From the NCBI GenBank assembly GCA_039182515.1, contig JBCDCE010000010.1, forward strand, positions 1 to 64,000: 64,000 nt of DNA, read 5' to 3'. The stretch is from JBCDCE01 sp039182515. Its GTDB lineage: Bacteria; Pseudomonadota; Alphaproteobacteria; Rhodobacterales; Rhodobacteraceae. Position numbers and translations under genes: made by a program. This document shows positions 50,638 through 59,748 of the stretch, in pieces. Numbering within the stretch: the stretch's first letter is position 1; each line of letters starts with the position of its first letter. The notes beneath the pieces were generated by a model. The model saw only the letters and a list, made by a program, of their open reading frames with translations, was not told where the DNA came from and did no database searches.

Positions 50638-51354
50638 ATGCAAGGTGTAACGGGTGTCGTTTTTGATAAAGACGGCACGCTTTTTGATTTTGAAGAAACC
50701 TGGGCCTCTTGGGCAAAGTCTTTTCTTTTGGATCTTTCAGGAGGGGACCTGAAGCAAGCAGCACGTTTGGGCGATGCGATTTTGTTTGATGTGCGCACTT
50801 GCGCGTTTGATTCCAAATCTCCCGTTATCGCCAGCACGCCTGCTGAAATCGCTGAACATCTTTTGCCCTTGTTGCCTGGAGCCACGCCCAAAGGTCTGGT
50901 CACCCGCATGAACGCGGCAGCAGCGTCAGCGCCTCAAGCAGAAACAGTGCCACTTATTCCGTTCCTCAGCGCATTGCGCGACCAAGGCCTGTCTTTGGGA
51001 CTTGCAACCAATGACGCGGAAAGCGCCGCGCGGGCGCATTTACGGAACGCAGGTGTTTTGAATTACTTTGACTTCATTGCCGGGTCCGACAGCGGTTTTG
51101 GAGGCAAGCCACAACCAGGGCAGCTGCGCGCCTATATCGAGCGAACAGGCCAAACCCCAGACCGGGTGGTGATGGTGGGCGACAGCACCCACGATCTTAT
51201 GGCCGCCCGCGCAGCAGGATGCCGCGCTGTGGCTGTGCTCACTGGGCTTGCAACGTCCGAAGACTTGGCACCTTTCGCGGACATTGTGTTAGACAGCATC
51301 GCCGATCTGCCGAATTGGTTGGCCGATGAAGGGCTCGTTCACGAAGCTGCATAA
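50638..51354 (+). CDS. HAD-superfamily phosphatase (phosphoglycolate phosphatase-like)
   Basis: The product of 238 residues has HAD motif I VVFDKDGTLFDFEETW, motif II-like LGLATNDAESAARAHL, and motif III/IV MVGDSTHDLMAARAAGC, as in Gph-type phosphatases. The catalytic Asp pair is intact. The ATG at 50638 was chosen because AAAGGA precedes it and the motif starts right after it; two more ATG/ORF starts upstream (50617) are possible. Substrate is likely a small phosphate ester such as phosphoglycolate. Confidence 0.85.
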   Translation: MQGVTGVVFDKDGTLFDFEETWASWAKSFLLDLSGGDLKQAARLGDAILFDVRTCAFDSKSPVIASTPAEIAEHLLPLLPGATPKGLVTRMNAAAASAPQAETVPLIPFLSALRDQGLSLGLATNDAESAARAHLRNAGVLNYFDFIAGSDSGFGGKPQPGQLRAYIERTGQTPDRVVMVGDSTHDLMAARAAGCRAVAVLTGLATSEDLAPFADIVLDSIADLPNWLADEGLVHEAA

Positions 51355-51444
51355 ACCAAATCCGACAGATTGCGTCGCAAGCGGCAAACTTTGCGGCGTC
51401 AGCCTTGCCCATGCTTGCTTGGAGGTTAGCCAAGGGAGGGTCCT

Positions 51445-53004
51445 ATGAACGAGGCATCACCAAAGCGCAGACGCAGTGGCGGTCGCGCGGGCAATGCAGT
51501 GCGCCGGGGCGGGGCTGTTCACGACCAAATGCCTTGGCGGTTGCCGATCAATCCAGATGCGCCAATTGAGCCTTTGGGACCTGAGGGTGTTGAGGCCATT
51601 CACGATGGCGCAATGCGGATCCTCGAAGAGATCGGCATCGAGTTTCTCAACGAAGAAAGCCTCGAGCTCTTTCGCCAAGCCGGGTGCAAGGTTGAGGGCG
51701 AGAACGTCAAAATGGGCCGCGACTGGGTGATGGAAATGATCGCTCAAGCGCCAAGCGAATTTGATCTCACACCGCGCAATCCAGAGCGCAAAATCACGCT
51801 GGGCGGCAAGCACATTCTCTTTGGCAATGTCTCATCGCCCCCTAATTATTATGATCTTGAACTTGGCAAAAAAGTGCCAGGCACGCGCGAACAATGCGCG
51901 AATCTGATGCGCCTGACACAACACTTTAATTGCATTCACTTCGCGGGCGGCTACCCAGTGGAACCTGTAGACCTGCATGCCTCGGTGCGACATCTCGATG
52001 TGCTCTATGACAAGCTGACCATTACGGACAAAGTTGTACACGCCTATTCCCTCGGCCAAGAGCGGGTGGAAGACGTGATGGAAATGGTCAGGATCGCAGG
52101 CGGGCTCACGGAAGAGGAATTCCGGGCGACGCCGAGTATGTATACCAACATCAATTCCACATCACCGCTTAAGCATGACGTGCCGATGATTGATGGGTGC
52201 CTGCGCCACGCGCGCAGGGGGCAGGCGATTGTTGTGACCCCCTTTACTTTGGCAGGTGCCATGGCGCCGGTGACAATGTCGGGGGCTGTCACGCTGTCTA
52301 TCGCAGAAGCGCTATCGGCAATTGCACTTTTCCAATACGTCACGCCGGGTTGCCCCTGTGTGATCGGCACTTTCACCTCAAACGTTGATATGAAAACAGG
52401 GGCGCCTGCGTTTGGCACCCCTGAGTATATCCGTGCCACACAAATGACCGGTCAAATGGCGCGGTTCTATGGCCTACCAATGCGGTCTTCCGGGGTTTGT
52501 GCGGCCAATGTCCCAGATGGCCAAGCCATGTGGGAAACGTCGAACTCGCTTTGGGCTGCGATGCAGTCCGGCTCAAACGTGGTTTATCACGCGGCCGGCT
52601 GGCTTGAAGGCGGGCTCATAGCCTCGCCCGAAAAGTTCATCATGGATTGCGAAGTTTTGCAGATGTTGCAGCGCTATATGGAACCGGAGGTTTTTGCCAC
52701 GACGCCTGATGATATAGCGATTGATACAATCAAAGAAGTTGGATGTAACGGGCACTATTTTGGTGTGCAACACACCCAAGATCGCTACACGACCGCCTTC
52801 TATCAGCCCTTTGTTTCAGATTGGTCGAATTTTGAGGCCTGGGAAGTTAAAGGAGGCGTCTGGACGGCTGAACGCGCCCACAAGCTCTACAAAGAGATCC
52901 TTGCCAAATTCGAAGCCCCAAAAATGGACCTTGCCGTGAAAGAAGAACTCGCGGATTTCGTGGCGCGACGCAAATCTGAAGGCGGTGCGCCCACGGATTT
53001 CTAA
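51445..53004 (+). CDS. MttB-superfamily methyltransferase without pyrrolysine
   Basis: The 519-residue protein belongs to the trimethylamine/glycine-betaine methyltransferase family: HDGAMRILEEIGIEFLNEESLELFRQAG near the N-terminus, ANLMRLTQHFNCIHFAGGYP, VVTPFTLAGAMAPVTMSGAV and GHYFGVQHTQDRYTTAFYQPFVSDWSNFEAW near the end. The frame is open with no internal amber codon, so it belongs to the non-pyrrolysine (MtgB-like) group that uses glycine betaine or related quaternary amines. A corrinoid protein is not adjacent. Function in a marine heterotroph is probably methylamine or betaine breakdown, but the substrate is inferred. Confidence 0.85.
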   Translation: MNEASPKRRRSGGRAGNAVRRGGAVHDQMPWRLPINPDAPIEPLGPEGVEAIHDGAMRILEEIGIEFLNEESLELFRQAGCKVEGENVKMGRDWVMEMIAQAPSEFDLTPRNPERKITLGGKHILFGNVSSPPNYYDLELGKKVPGTREQCANLMRLTQHFNCIHFAGGYPVEPVDLHASVRHLDVLYDKLTITDKVVHAYSLGQERVEDVMEMVRIAGGLTEEEFRATPSMYTNINSTSPLKHDVPMIDGCLRHARRGQAIVVTPFTLAGAMAPVTMSGAVTLSIAEALSAIALFQYVTPGCPCVIGTFTSNVDMKTGAPAFGTPEYIRATQMTGQMARFYGLPMRSSGVCAANVPDGQAMWETSNSLWAAMQSGSNVVYHAAGWLEGGLIASPEKFIMDCEVLQMLQRYMEPEVFATTPDDIAIDTIKEVGCNGHYFGVQHTQDRYTTAFYQPFVSDWSNFEAWEVKGGVWTAERAHKLYKEILAKFEAPKMDLAVKEELADFVARRKSEGGAPTDF

Positions 53005-53112
53005 AATGGCACTGGCACAGCTTTAGGTTGCTTGCGAAAACTGTAAACAATTAGAGATATTGGGGCTTTGTTAAGCGCTGCGGTCTAGGATCGATGCATG
53101 TGAGACTTAGGA

Positions 53113-53706
53113 TTGCGCATGCACGGCTTGGTGAACAGATCGATCGAACTCTTTCTCAAAAACACCTATGGAGAGACCGCTTGGGGAGACATTGTGCGTC
53201 GCTCCGGGCACGAAGGGGATGGCTTTGAGTCCATGCTCACTTACGATGATGAACTGACCTACCGGGTTCTCGATGCCGCGGCTGACCTTCTCGAAAAAGA
53301 CCGAGAGATAATTCTTGAGGATTTAGGAACCTATCTCATTTCACATGAAAGCGTTGGCTCCATTCGACGATTGCTGCGATTTGGTGGCGTCAATTTCAGT
53401 GACTTTCTGCTTTCGCTTGATGAGTTGCCGGGGCGAACCAAACTTGCGGTTTCTGATTTAGTCCTACCTGAGCTCGAAATTGTTGATGATGGCGAAGATC
53501 GATATCTGCTAAAGGCGCAAAAGTTGTGGCCTGGTTTCGGACACGTGCTGCTAGGTGTCTTACGGGCCATGGCGGATGATTACGGTGCTTTGGCTTTTCT
53601 CGAGTTTGAAGGGGAAGACGACGAAACCGAAAGTGTATCGATACAGCTCTTGGAAAGTGCTTTTTCGGAAGGCCGAGAATTTAATTTGACTCAAAAGGCG
53701 GGCTAA
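53113..53706 (+). CDS. H-NOX-like protein lacking heme-binding residues
   Basis: The 197-residue protein has the H-NOX (HNOB) fold by sequence: MHGLVNRSIELFLKNTYGETAWGDIV, DELTYRVLDAAADLLE and the GGVNFSDFLLSLDEL helix region, as in bacterial heme-NO/oxygen sensors. However, the proximal His that binds heme is replaced by Pro104 (LDELPG), and the YxSxR propionate-binding motif reads A133-K135-W137 (KAQKLW). It is therefore unlikely to bind heme in the normal way. It ends one base before the next gene (TAA-T-ATG), a diguanylate cyclase with an H-NOX-associated domain, so the two act together. Confidence 0.82.
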   Translation: MRMHGLVNRSIELFLKNTYGETAWGDIVRRSGHEGDGFESMLTYDDELTYRVLDAAADLLEKDREIILEDLGTYLISHESVGSIRRLLRFGGVNFSDFLLSLDELPGRTKLAVSDLVLPELEIVDDGEDRYLLKAQKLWPGFGHVLLGVLRAMADDYGALAFLEFEGEDDETESVSIQLLESAFSEGREFNLTQKAG

Positions 53707-53707
53707 T

Positions 53708-54745
53708 ATGGATGTCGTTACAGCCGCAGGGATGCTCGATGAACTCATGCCGATGCATCTCTCTGTGTCCAAAGCAGGCGTGATTTTACACGCGGGACCA
53801 ACACTGCAGAAACTCCAACCGCACCTGAAGTTAAAAGGCGCCGCTTTCGAAGATGTTTTTGAAATAGTCCGGCCGCGCACCTTAGAGCTAGGAACAGATC
53901 TATTTCCTGCGGTCGGTACGAAAGTGCACCTTGGCTTCAAAGCAAATGGTGGCGTCGGTGTTAAGGGCGTTATTGTTGCTGCTCCCGAGGGAGATGCCGT
54001 TGTTATCAATCTTAGCTTTGGTATTGGTGTGTTGGAGGCTGTTGGAGACTATGGGCTGACCAGTGCAGATTTTGCCGCGAGTGACCTCACGATTGAGATG
54101 CTTTACCTGGTTGAAGCAAAATCGGCTGCTATGGAAGCATCACGTCAACTAAACCTGCGTCTCCAAGGGGCAATGATAGCTGCGCAGGAAAAAGCTTATA
54201 CAGACGGCTTAACAGGTTTGAAGAATAGGCGTGCCCTAGACTACCTCCTCGAGCAAATGCTTGGCTCCAAACAGCCTTTCACATTGATGCAACTTGATCT
54301 CGATTTCTTTAAGGCTGTCAATGACACGCTTGGCCATGCTGCTGGAGATGCAGTCCTATGTGAGGTTGCGCGAGTTTTGAACGAGGAGACCCGCGATAGT
54401 GATACTGTTGCACGTGTAGGTGGGGACGAATTCATAATTCTATTAGGTGGGTATCTGCCAGATAACCGTCTGGAGGAAATTGCAGGTCGGTTCATTCAGA
54501 AAATTGAAGTTCCTGTGATATTTGAGGGCGAAGAATGCAAAATCTCGGCGAGTATCGGAATGGCTAGTACGCATATTTATGATGCTGCGGCTACAGCTTC
54601 TGATCTCATGGCGGACGCTGACGCTGCGCTCTATTCGTCAAAGAGAAAAGGGCGTGCTTGCTTCACAATTTTTGAAAAGGCTCAGAAGAGTTCAGCAATT
54701 CAGAAGGCTGAAAAGAGTAGTGAAGAACACGTTAGTCTTATGTAG
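53708..54745 (+). CDS. HNOBA-GGDEF diguanylate cyclase partner of the H-NOX-like protein
   Basis: The 345-residue protein has an N-terminal PAS-like HNOBA domain, with the hallmark FEIVRP at residues 51-56, a short coiled coil near 140-170 (EMLYLVEAKSAAMEASRQL), and a GGDEF domain with VARVGGDEFIIL and an RxxD inhibitory site (RDSD). The DxLTGLxNRR start of the domain (DGLTGLKNRR) is intact. So it should synthesise cyclic-di-GMP under control of the H-NOX-like protein upstream, one base away. Being coupled to an H-NOX that cannot hold heme in the usual way raises the question of what is sensed. Confidence 0.88.
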   Translation: MDVVTAAGMLDELMPMHLSVSKAGVILHAGPTLQKLQPHLKLKGAAFEDVFEIVRPRTLELGTDLFPAVGTKVHLGFKANGGVGVKGVIVAAPEGDAVVINLSFGIGVLEAVGDYGLTSADFAASDLTIEMLYLVEAKSAAMEASRQLNLRLQGAMIAAQEKAYTDGLTGLKNRRALDYLLEQMLGSKQPFTLMQLDLDFFKAVNDTLGHAAGDAVLCEVARVLNEETRDSDTVARVGGDEFIILLGGYLPDNRLEEIAGRFIQKIEVPVIFEGEECKISASIGMASTHIYDAAATASDLMADADAALYSSKRKGRACFTIFEKAQKSSAIQKAEKSSEEHVSLM

Positions 54746-55416
54746 GAAAACCATGAGTATCTTGGGCCTTAATGTTGCGCAATAGCAAGATTATTTTGAG
54801 TAAGAATCTGCCTCCCAAGGGTCACAAAGTACTAAAGATATTTTGCGAGTTAAATCTTATATTTTCTGTCGATTTTTTAGGCAAGAGCGCCGGGCACCTA
54901 GTCTTTAAAGGCCTGAATTTCTGGTACTCCTAGTCTATTGGGATCCCGACTTCTCGTTCTTTGAAATACCGCAATCCGTACTCCTTAAAAAATGATTCTG
55001 TGCTATCCATTTTCCGCTTCTAAAGTTGAGCAAAAGCTACATCAAAACTATGGAATTTTTGGGGGGAAGATCAGAAATATCAAGAAAAAAGAACTCCTAA
55101 GATGCCTGATCCTACTAATGGCTGAGTAAAGCTCTCGAAAAGGTTAGTTTTTCAGGTAGGAGAAATTAAATTTGCGCTCAATCCATTAGTGTCTTTCTGA
55201 GCTTAAGAAGATTTATTCTGATCACCATTAAACAAGATAATAAAAAAATCACCAAATCATATATGAAATTTATAAGCTTTTATATTTGAATAAGGAAACT
55301 TATTTATGAGGAAATTTCCTTAAATATAAGTAAAGAGAGAAGAAATTTTATGGACGTCATATTCAAGCAGATTTATTAGCTACCTTTCATTAAAGGAATA
55401 GAATTTTTTTAAGATG
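54746..55416. other. AT-rich non-coding island
   Basis: This 670-base stretch has very low GC compared with the neighbouring core genes, and no convincing gene. It contains a 26-codon leftward open frame (54930-55010, MDSTESFFKEYGLRYF... ending EVGIPID) with a weak GCGGAAA upstream, and a short palindrome AGGAAATTTCCT around 55312-55323. The left boundary coincides with the diguanylate cyclase stop. It is likely horizontally acquired or decayed DNA that continues into the gene at 55417-56127. Confidence 0.55.
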
Positions 55417-56127
55417 CTATTTCAAATTATATGAGTAAGAGTCTGTATTTTTGCAGATTTTTTGGGCCTTTGCTAAATCTTCTCTTAAGTCTAACAAGTT
55501 GAATCGAACGGGAGGTGACTCTAGGTTTACAAGGACTTTGGAATTATCTGGTATATAAGACGAACTTGATTGAAAAAATCTTGGCATCAGTGAGAATTTT
55601 ACGCTAGAAAATTGGATGAGGTTACTCCAAATTTTGCTATTTACATTCATGGAAATATTAAAATTGGCTAATATGTAAAATTCTTCTGGTAAATAATTTT
55701 TTTCTTTTCCCCCGGTGGAAAACACCAAAAGTTCGGGGCTACTAATTTGTGGTATGGTACCAATTACATATTGTTTTTGGTCGTCAAATATCACAATAAT
55801 ACTATAGCCTAGATTGGTAATTTTTTTTCGTAATTTTAGATTTCTAATAAGGATATCGGAGGGATTGTCAAAGTGAATTTTGAGTTCGGCTTTTAGTCTG
55901 TTAGTCGGTAGTTGGCTTTCGCAGCGGAGCTGCAAGGTCGCATGCGTTTCCTGCGGTGAGGTAACTGATTGTATCGATGCAATTTTTCTACCTAAAAATA
56001 GATCGGATTCTTCTAATTCAGATGCCATTTTTTCTAAATTCGCTTGTGAGACGTCTAGTCGAATTACTTCTGCGTTTAAGGCAATGGGGATTAAACATGC
56101 CACTGCAATCACAATTAAACCTCTCAT
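55417..56127 (-). CDS. Orphan exported protein, AT-rich
   Basis: The product of 236 residues has a signal peptide (MRGLIVIAVACLIPIALNAE) and a mixed beta-rich mature part with two Cys. I recognise no family. The start is the ATG at 56127, which overlaps the upstream gene's TGA (ATGA); the frame reaches back to a TTG at 56133. The DNA is very AT-rich and codon use is unlike the core genes, so it appears imported. It is transcribed with the gene at 56124-57218, which also encodes an exported protein, suggesting that they act together in the envelope. Confidence 0.6.
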   Translation of the reverse strand: MRGLIVIAVACLIPIALNAEVIRLDVSQANLEKMASELEESDLFLGRKIASIQSVTSPQETHATLQLRCESQLPTNRLKAELKIHFDNPSDILIRNLKLRKKITNLGYSIIVIFDDQKQYVIGTIPQISSPELLVFSTGGKEKNYLPEEFYILANFNISMNVNSKIWSNLIQFSSVKFSLMPRFFQSSSSYIPDNSKVLVNLESPPVRFNLLDLREDLAKAQKICKNTDSYSYNLK

Positions 56128-57218
56128 AGGCAATCATTCCTTTGGTTAATAGCTTCGAGAAGCCCGCTCGTTTCAAATTCCAGAGTTTGCCCTAGTAGGC
56201 CATTTTCTTCCAGCGGGGCTTGGGCGAAGGGTGAGTAAACGTCTTCTGGAGAGGTCGAATTTACTGGAATTGCTGCAAGGAAGGTTATTTTTAGACTTGG
56301 GGCGCTTAAGAAAAAGGCCTGTGCAATTTCGAACGAAAAGATACCGTTGCCTATAAACTCGTAAGGATTGTCAGTTGTTTTGCGGGCGATTAAATGCAGT
56401 GCTAGGCGGCCATCTTCATCTGGTGGACCAAGTGTCGTGAATTCGATCACAGCAGTCTGATAACCATTAGTTATCAATCCTGCGATTTCGTACCCTAAAG
56501 GTCTGCTTTGAAGAATATCAGGGCGAATTTCAAAGCTTGAAGACTTTGCGAAGGGTCTTTCAAAGCCGGGTATTATTAAGCATTCGCTTGTAAAAACTCT
56601 TAGATCAGCATCGACTTGGCTTGTCGGTGAGCTTCTGGCGACGAAGTAACCGAGTTCTTCTTGATGCCAAGCTACCTGTGCGGGCTCGTCCGGTACACCC
56701 AACAAATCTGGAAGCGGCACGCTTTTGGATCGTGAACTTTGGACGGCTGCTCTACTGAGAGCCGAAGCCTCTTTGCGGGCTTTTGAAATTGCTCGGGATG
56801 ATCCGCGAAGCGAAATGATTTGTTCTTCATGTCCCAGGTGAAGTGTGGCCTGGTGCTCCGTTTGTAGACGACTAATCACAGTTTCGATGGACGAGTAGCT
56901 GCTTTCGATTTTTGCTCTTCCGTCTTGCGCGAAGGGCACTATCGCGCCGCCAACGTGCAGCCGAACCCTGCTTTCCGCGGAAAGCTGCGTTTTGTCTTTA
57001 CGGTTCAGCGTGAGTTCAGGCTCCGTTGTTCCTGCGGAGAATATCAAGCGGAGGCTACGCTGTGCGCGGTCACTCGCGCTTTCTAGGCTTGGGCCCTCGG
57101 CAAAGCAGGCCTTGCTATCGCATTCCACGCGCCAATCGCCATAGGTTTCGGGAGGAGATGCCTGCAGTGTGAGTGTAGAGAGGCACATGATGCAAAAAAT
57201 GACTTGAAAAAGCCTCAT
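56124..57218 (-). CDS. Exported protein with IalB/DUF1176-like opening
   Basis: The product of 364 residues has a signal peptide (MRLFQVIFCIMCLSTLTLQA) and a mature start YGDWRVECDSKACFAEGPS, which resembles the G-D-W-x-V-x-C entry of IalB or DUF1176 proteins. The rest is not recognised. The ATG at 57218 was preferred to a Met 18 codons upstream because the signal peptide begins there. GC is intermediate. It is the first gene of the leftward pair and shares four bases with the next gene. Confidence 0.5.
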   Translation of the reverse strand: MRLFQVIFCIMCLSTLTLQASPPETYGDWRVECDSKACFAEGPSLESASDRAQRSLRLIFSAGTTEPELTLNRKDKTQLSAESRVRLHVGGAIVPFAQDGRAKIESSYSSIETVISRLQTEHQATLHLGHEEQIISLRGSSRAISKARKEASALSRAAVQSSRSKSVPLPDLLGVPDEPAQVAWHQEELGYFVARSSPTSQVDADLRVFTSECLIIPGFERPFAKSSSFEIRPDILQSRPLGYEIAGLITNGYQTAVIEFTTLGPPDEDGRLALHLIARKTTDNPYEFIGNGIFSFEIAQAFFLSAPSLKITFLAAIPVNSTSPEDVYSPFAQAPLEENGLLGQTLEFETSGLLEAINQRNDCL

Positions 57219-57502
57219 CAGGGTAAAACCCCGAAGTGCCAAAAAAAGGAGAAACCGCCAGATCTGATACAAAAGCTTACTCGCAACTATTTAGCCTGTT
57301 TCTAGCTCAAAGGATTAAATGGGGCGTAAATTATGCAGATTTTTTTGACCCTCTGACTCACTTGATGGATTTATTTACTCAGCGTGCGAACGCGCTTTGG
57401 GGGGTGCGTCGCAGGGACATTTCACTTGACTAGATAGGGCGCGCCTGCCAGTCTCGGTATATAAAAAGCTTGTGCTGATATATGGAACATGGGAGAAATC
57501 TG

Positions 57503-58537
57503 ATGATATTCAAACGCGGATGGATCGCGGCAACATTTGCTATGGTGAGCCTCACTGGCGGCGCAGCGGTTGCGGAAAGCCCAACGCTCAAAACAGTTCA
57601 GGACCGCGGAACACTTCTGTGCTCCGGTCACAACGGGAGCTATTTTGGCTTTGTTGAGGTAAACGACAAAAACGAATGGAAAGGTCTAGATATCGACCTT
57701 TGTCGTGCGCTGACCGTTATGATCCTTGGCGACAAAGACGCCAATCAGATTGTTCCTCTGAGCTGGGCGCAACGCTTCCCTGCTTTGCAGTCAGGTGATG
57801 TGGACGTTGTGATCAAGGCCACTGGCTGGACTATGGGGCGCGACACTGAACTTGGCCTGCAATTCTCAAACCCGTATTTCTTCGGCGGCGCTCAGTTGAT
57901 GGTGCGCAAAGAACTCGGTGCTTCGACAGCCACAGATCTTGATGGGGGCACCGTTTGTGTGGCGGCCGGTACAACGATTGAGCGGATCGTTGCAGACCAC
58001 TTGAAGTCAGAAGAAGTTGAACACACGATGGTAAGCTTTGAGAAAACGGCTGAGGTTATCGGCGCTTATAAAGCTGGGCGGTGCGATGCTTATGCGGCCT
58101 GGGGCCCATCAATTGCCGTTCTTCTTGCCACACAGTTTGAAGATGCAGGCAGTCATATGATCTTGGAAGACAAGCTTTCCGCTGAACCGATTTCGGCTGC
58201 TATGCGTCAAGGTGACGACGAGTGGGTTGATATCGTGAATTGGATGCTCGCCGCTCTTCTCAAAGCAGAAGAAGAGGGTGTGACCTCTGCGAATGTGGAA
58301 GACATGGCCGCCGATCCACCCAACCCTACTGTTGCGCGCTTGTTGGGTGTAAATCCAGGCATGGGTGAGCGCCTTGGCTTGCGTGAAACTTGGGCGAAAG
58401 AAATGATCGCTGAGATGGGCAACTTTGCCGAAATATATGATCGCAACTTAGGTGAAGGCTCCCCTTACAAGCTGGAGCGCGGCTTGAACAATCTGTGGAG
58501 CAACGGGGGTGTTCTTTACACTCCAATTCTTGACTGA
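57503..58537 (+). CDS. aapJ: General L-amino acid ABC transporter substrate-binding protein AapJ
   Basis: The 344-residue periplasmic protein has a signal peptide (TFAMVSLTGGAAVAE) and an amino-acid-binding fold: LKTVQDRGTLLCSGHNGSYFGFVEVNDKNEWKGLDIDLCRALTV, VVIKATGWTMGRDTELGLQFSNPYFFGGAQLMVRKEL and the C-terminal YDRNLGEGSPYKLERGLNNLWSNGG, all AapJ/BztA hallmarks. It binds a broad set of L-amino acids. GGGAGAAATC precedes the ATG at 57503. A terminator/attenuator follows, and the permeases start 71 bases later. Confidence 0.92.
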   Translation: MIFKRGWIAATFAMVSLTGGAAVAESPTLKTVQDRGTLLCSGHNGSYFGFVEVNDKNEWKGLDIDLCRALTVMILGDKDANQIVPLSWAQRFPALQSGDVDVVIKATGWTMGRDTELGLQFSNPYFFGGAQLMVRKELGASTATDLDGGTVCVAAGTTIERIVADHLKSEEVEHTMVSFEKTAEVIGAYKAGRCDAYAAWGPSIAVLLATQFEDAGSHMILEDKLSAEPISAAMRQGDDEWVDIVNWMLAALLKAEEEGVTSANVEDMAADPPNPTVARLLGVNPGMGERLGLRETWAKEMIAEMGNFAEIYDRNLGEGSPYKLERGLNNLWSNGGVLYTPILD

Positions 58538-58559
58538 GTTGGCATAATCCGACGACATC

Positions 58560-58591
58560 AGGCTGTCCCAACCATCGGGGCAGCCTTTTTT
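58560..58591 (+). terminator. Attenuating terminator between aapJ and aapQ
   Basis: AGGCTG (58560-58565) pairs with CAGCCT (58581-58586), with an inner CCC/GGG pair, followed directly by a T-run to 58591. Its place after the binding-protein gene implies partial termination so that AapJ is made in excess over the permeases. Confidence 0.75.
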
Positions 58592-58608
58592 AACGCAGGG
58601 TGAGGCAT

Positions 58609-59748
58609 ATGTTGGGTTGGCGAGACGTCAAACGGATGACACCGCGCGAGATCGCGGTTCAGGTTGGCGTTGTACTCTTAGTCGTCGCACTTGTGGTCAG
58701 CGCGTATCTGAGCGCACGTATCAACCTCACAGAACTCGGGATCACATCCGGCTTTAACTTCCTGGATCGAGATACAGGCTGGAGCTATTCCTTCTCCCTG
58801 ATCGAGCGCAGCATAGACGACACTTACCGCAAAACGCTTCTCATCGGGTTTTTGAACACGGTCTTTGTGGGCCTTATATCAATCGTCTTCGCAACTATAC
58901 TGGGCTTTCTGATCGGAACCATGCGAGACAGCGAAAACCCTGGGCTCAAAGCGATTTCCAGCCTCTATGTTCAAATTTTTCGCAACATTCCTCTAATTTT
59001 GCAGATCGTGTTTTTATACTCGATCCCCATTCATTTTCCTGGCCCAAAACAAGCGTATTCGATTGGCGACATAATCTTTATGTCCAATCGCGGGATCATG
59101 CTCCCGGTACTTAACTTGCCGCTTTGGAGCATTACAGCGCTTGTTGTGGTGGCGGTTCTGCTTGGATGGATCCTGTTGAAAACGCGCCTATCGGTCTGGG
59201 CCGCTATGGCCATTTGGCTTGGCGCAGTTGTTGCAGGGATCGCTTTGGCGATTGTTTTATTGATCCCAGAAGGCAAAGATATTGTCTCGATCCCGTTCCT
59301 CAAAGGCCTTCGATTTCGAGAGGGTTTGACCCTGTCCGTTGAACTTGTGGCCATGATCATCGGCATCGTTTTGTATAGCTCGGCTTATATCGGCGAGGTC
59401 GTGCGTGGTGGTTTGGACGAGGTGCCCAAAGGTCTTGTGGAGGCCGGCAAAAGCCTCGGGTTGGGGCGGTTCGCCGTGTGGTGGACTATTAAGATTCCAA
59501 TGGCGCTTAGATCGATCATTCCTCCTTTGGGCAATCAGTGGATCTTCACAATGAAGGCCACGACGGTGGGGGTCGCAATTGGGTTTTCAGACCTCTTTTA
59601 CATCGTATCAACATCCATCACCCAATCAGGTCAGACCCTTGAGCTCATCGCGATCTTGATGGGGGCCTTCCTCTTAGTAAACTTTGTGATCGCGCAACTC
59701 GTGACACTGCTGAACAGTCGATTGGCACTGAAGGGGTATGGGTCATGA
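58609..59748 (+). CDS. aapQ: Amino acid ABC transporter permease AapQ
   Basis: The 379-residue permease has the long N-terminal region and helices of the AapQ/BztB type: ITSGFNFLDRDTGWSYSFSLIERSIDDTYRKTLLIGFLNTVFVGL, and the ATPase-contact loop EVVRGGLDEVPKGLVEAGKSLGLGRFAVWWTIKIPMALRSIIPPLGNQW (EAA-type). The ATG at 58609 follows GTGAGG. Its last four bases overlap the aapM start (ATGA). Confidence 0.92.
   Translation: MLGWRDVKRMTPREIAVQVGVVLLVVALVVSAYLSARINLTELGITSGFNFLDRDTGWSYSFSLIERSIDDTYRKTLLIGFLNTVFVGLISIVFATILGFLIGTMRDSENPGLKAISSLYVQIFRNIPLILQIVFLYSIPIHFPGPKQAYSIGDIIFMSNRGIMLPVLNLPLWSITALVVVAVLLGWILLKTRLSVWAAMAIWLGAVVAGIALAIVLLIPEGKDIVSIPFLKGLRFREGLTLSVELVAMIIGIVLYSSAYIGEVVRGGLDEVPKGLVEAGKSLGLGRFAVWWTIKIPMALRSIIPPLGNQWIFTMKATTVGVAIGFSDLFYIVSTSITQSGQTLELIAILMGAFLLVNFVIAQLVTLLNSRLALKGYGS

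Noticed and set aside
51445..53004. Pyrrolysine-containing trimethylamine methyltransferase
   Set aside because: The frame has no in-frame amber codon and there are no pyl genes; it belongs to the non-pyrrolysine branch.
54746..55416. Hidden gene or CRISPR array in the AT-rich gap
   Set aside because: No regularly spaced repeat is seen and the only frame with a start is 26 codons; treated as a weak finding only.
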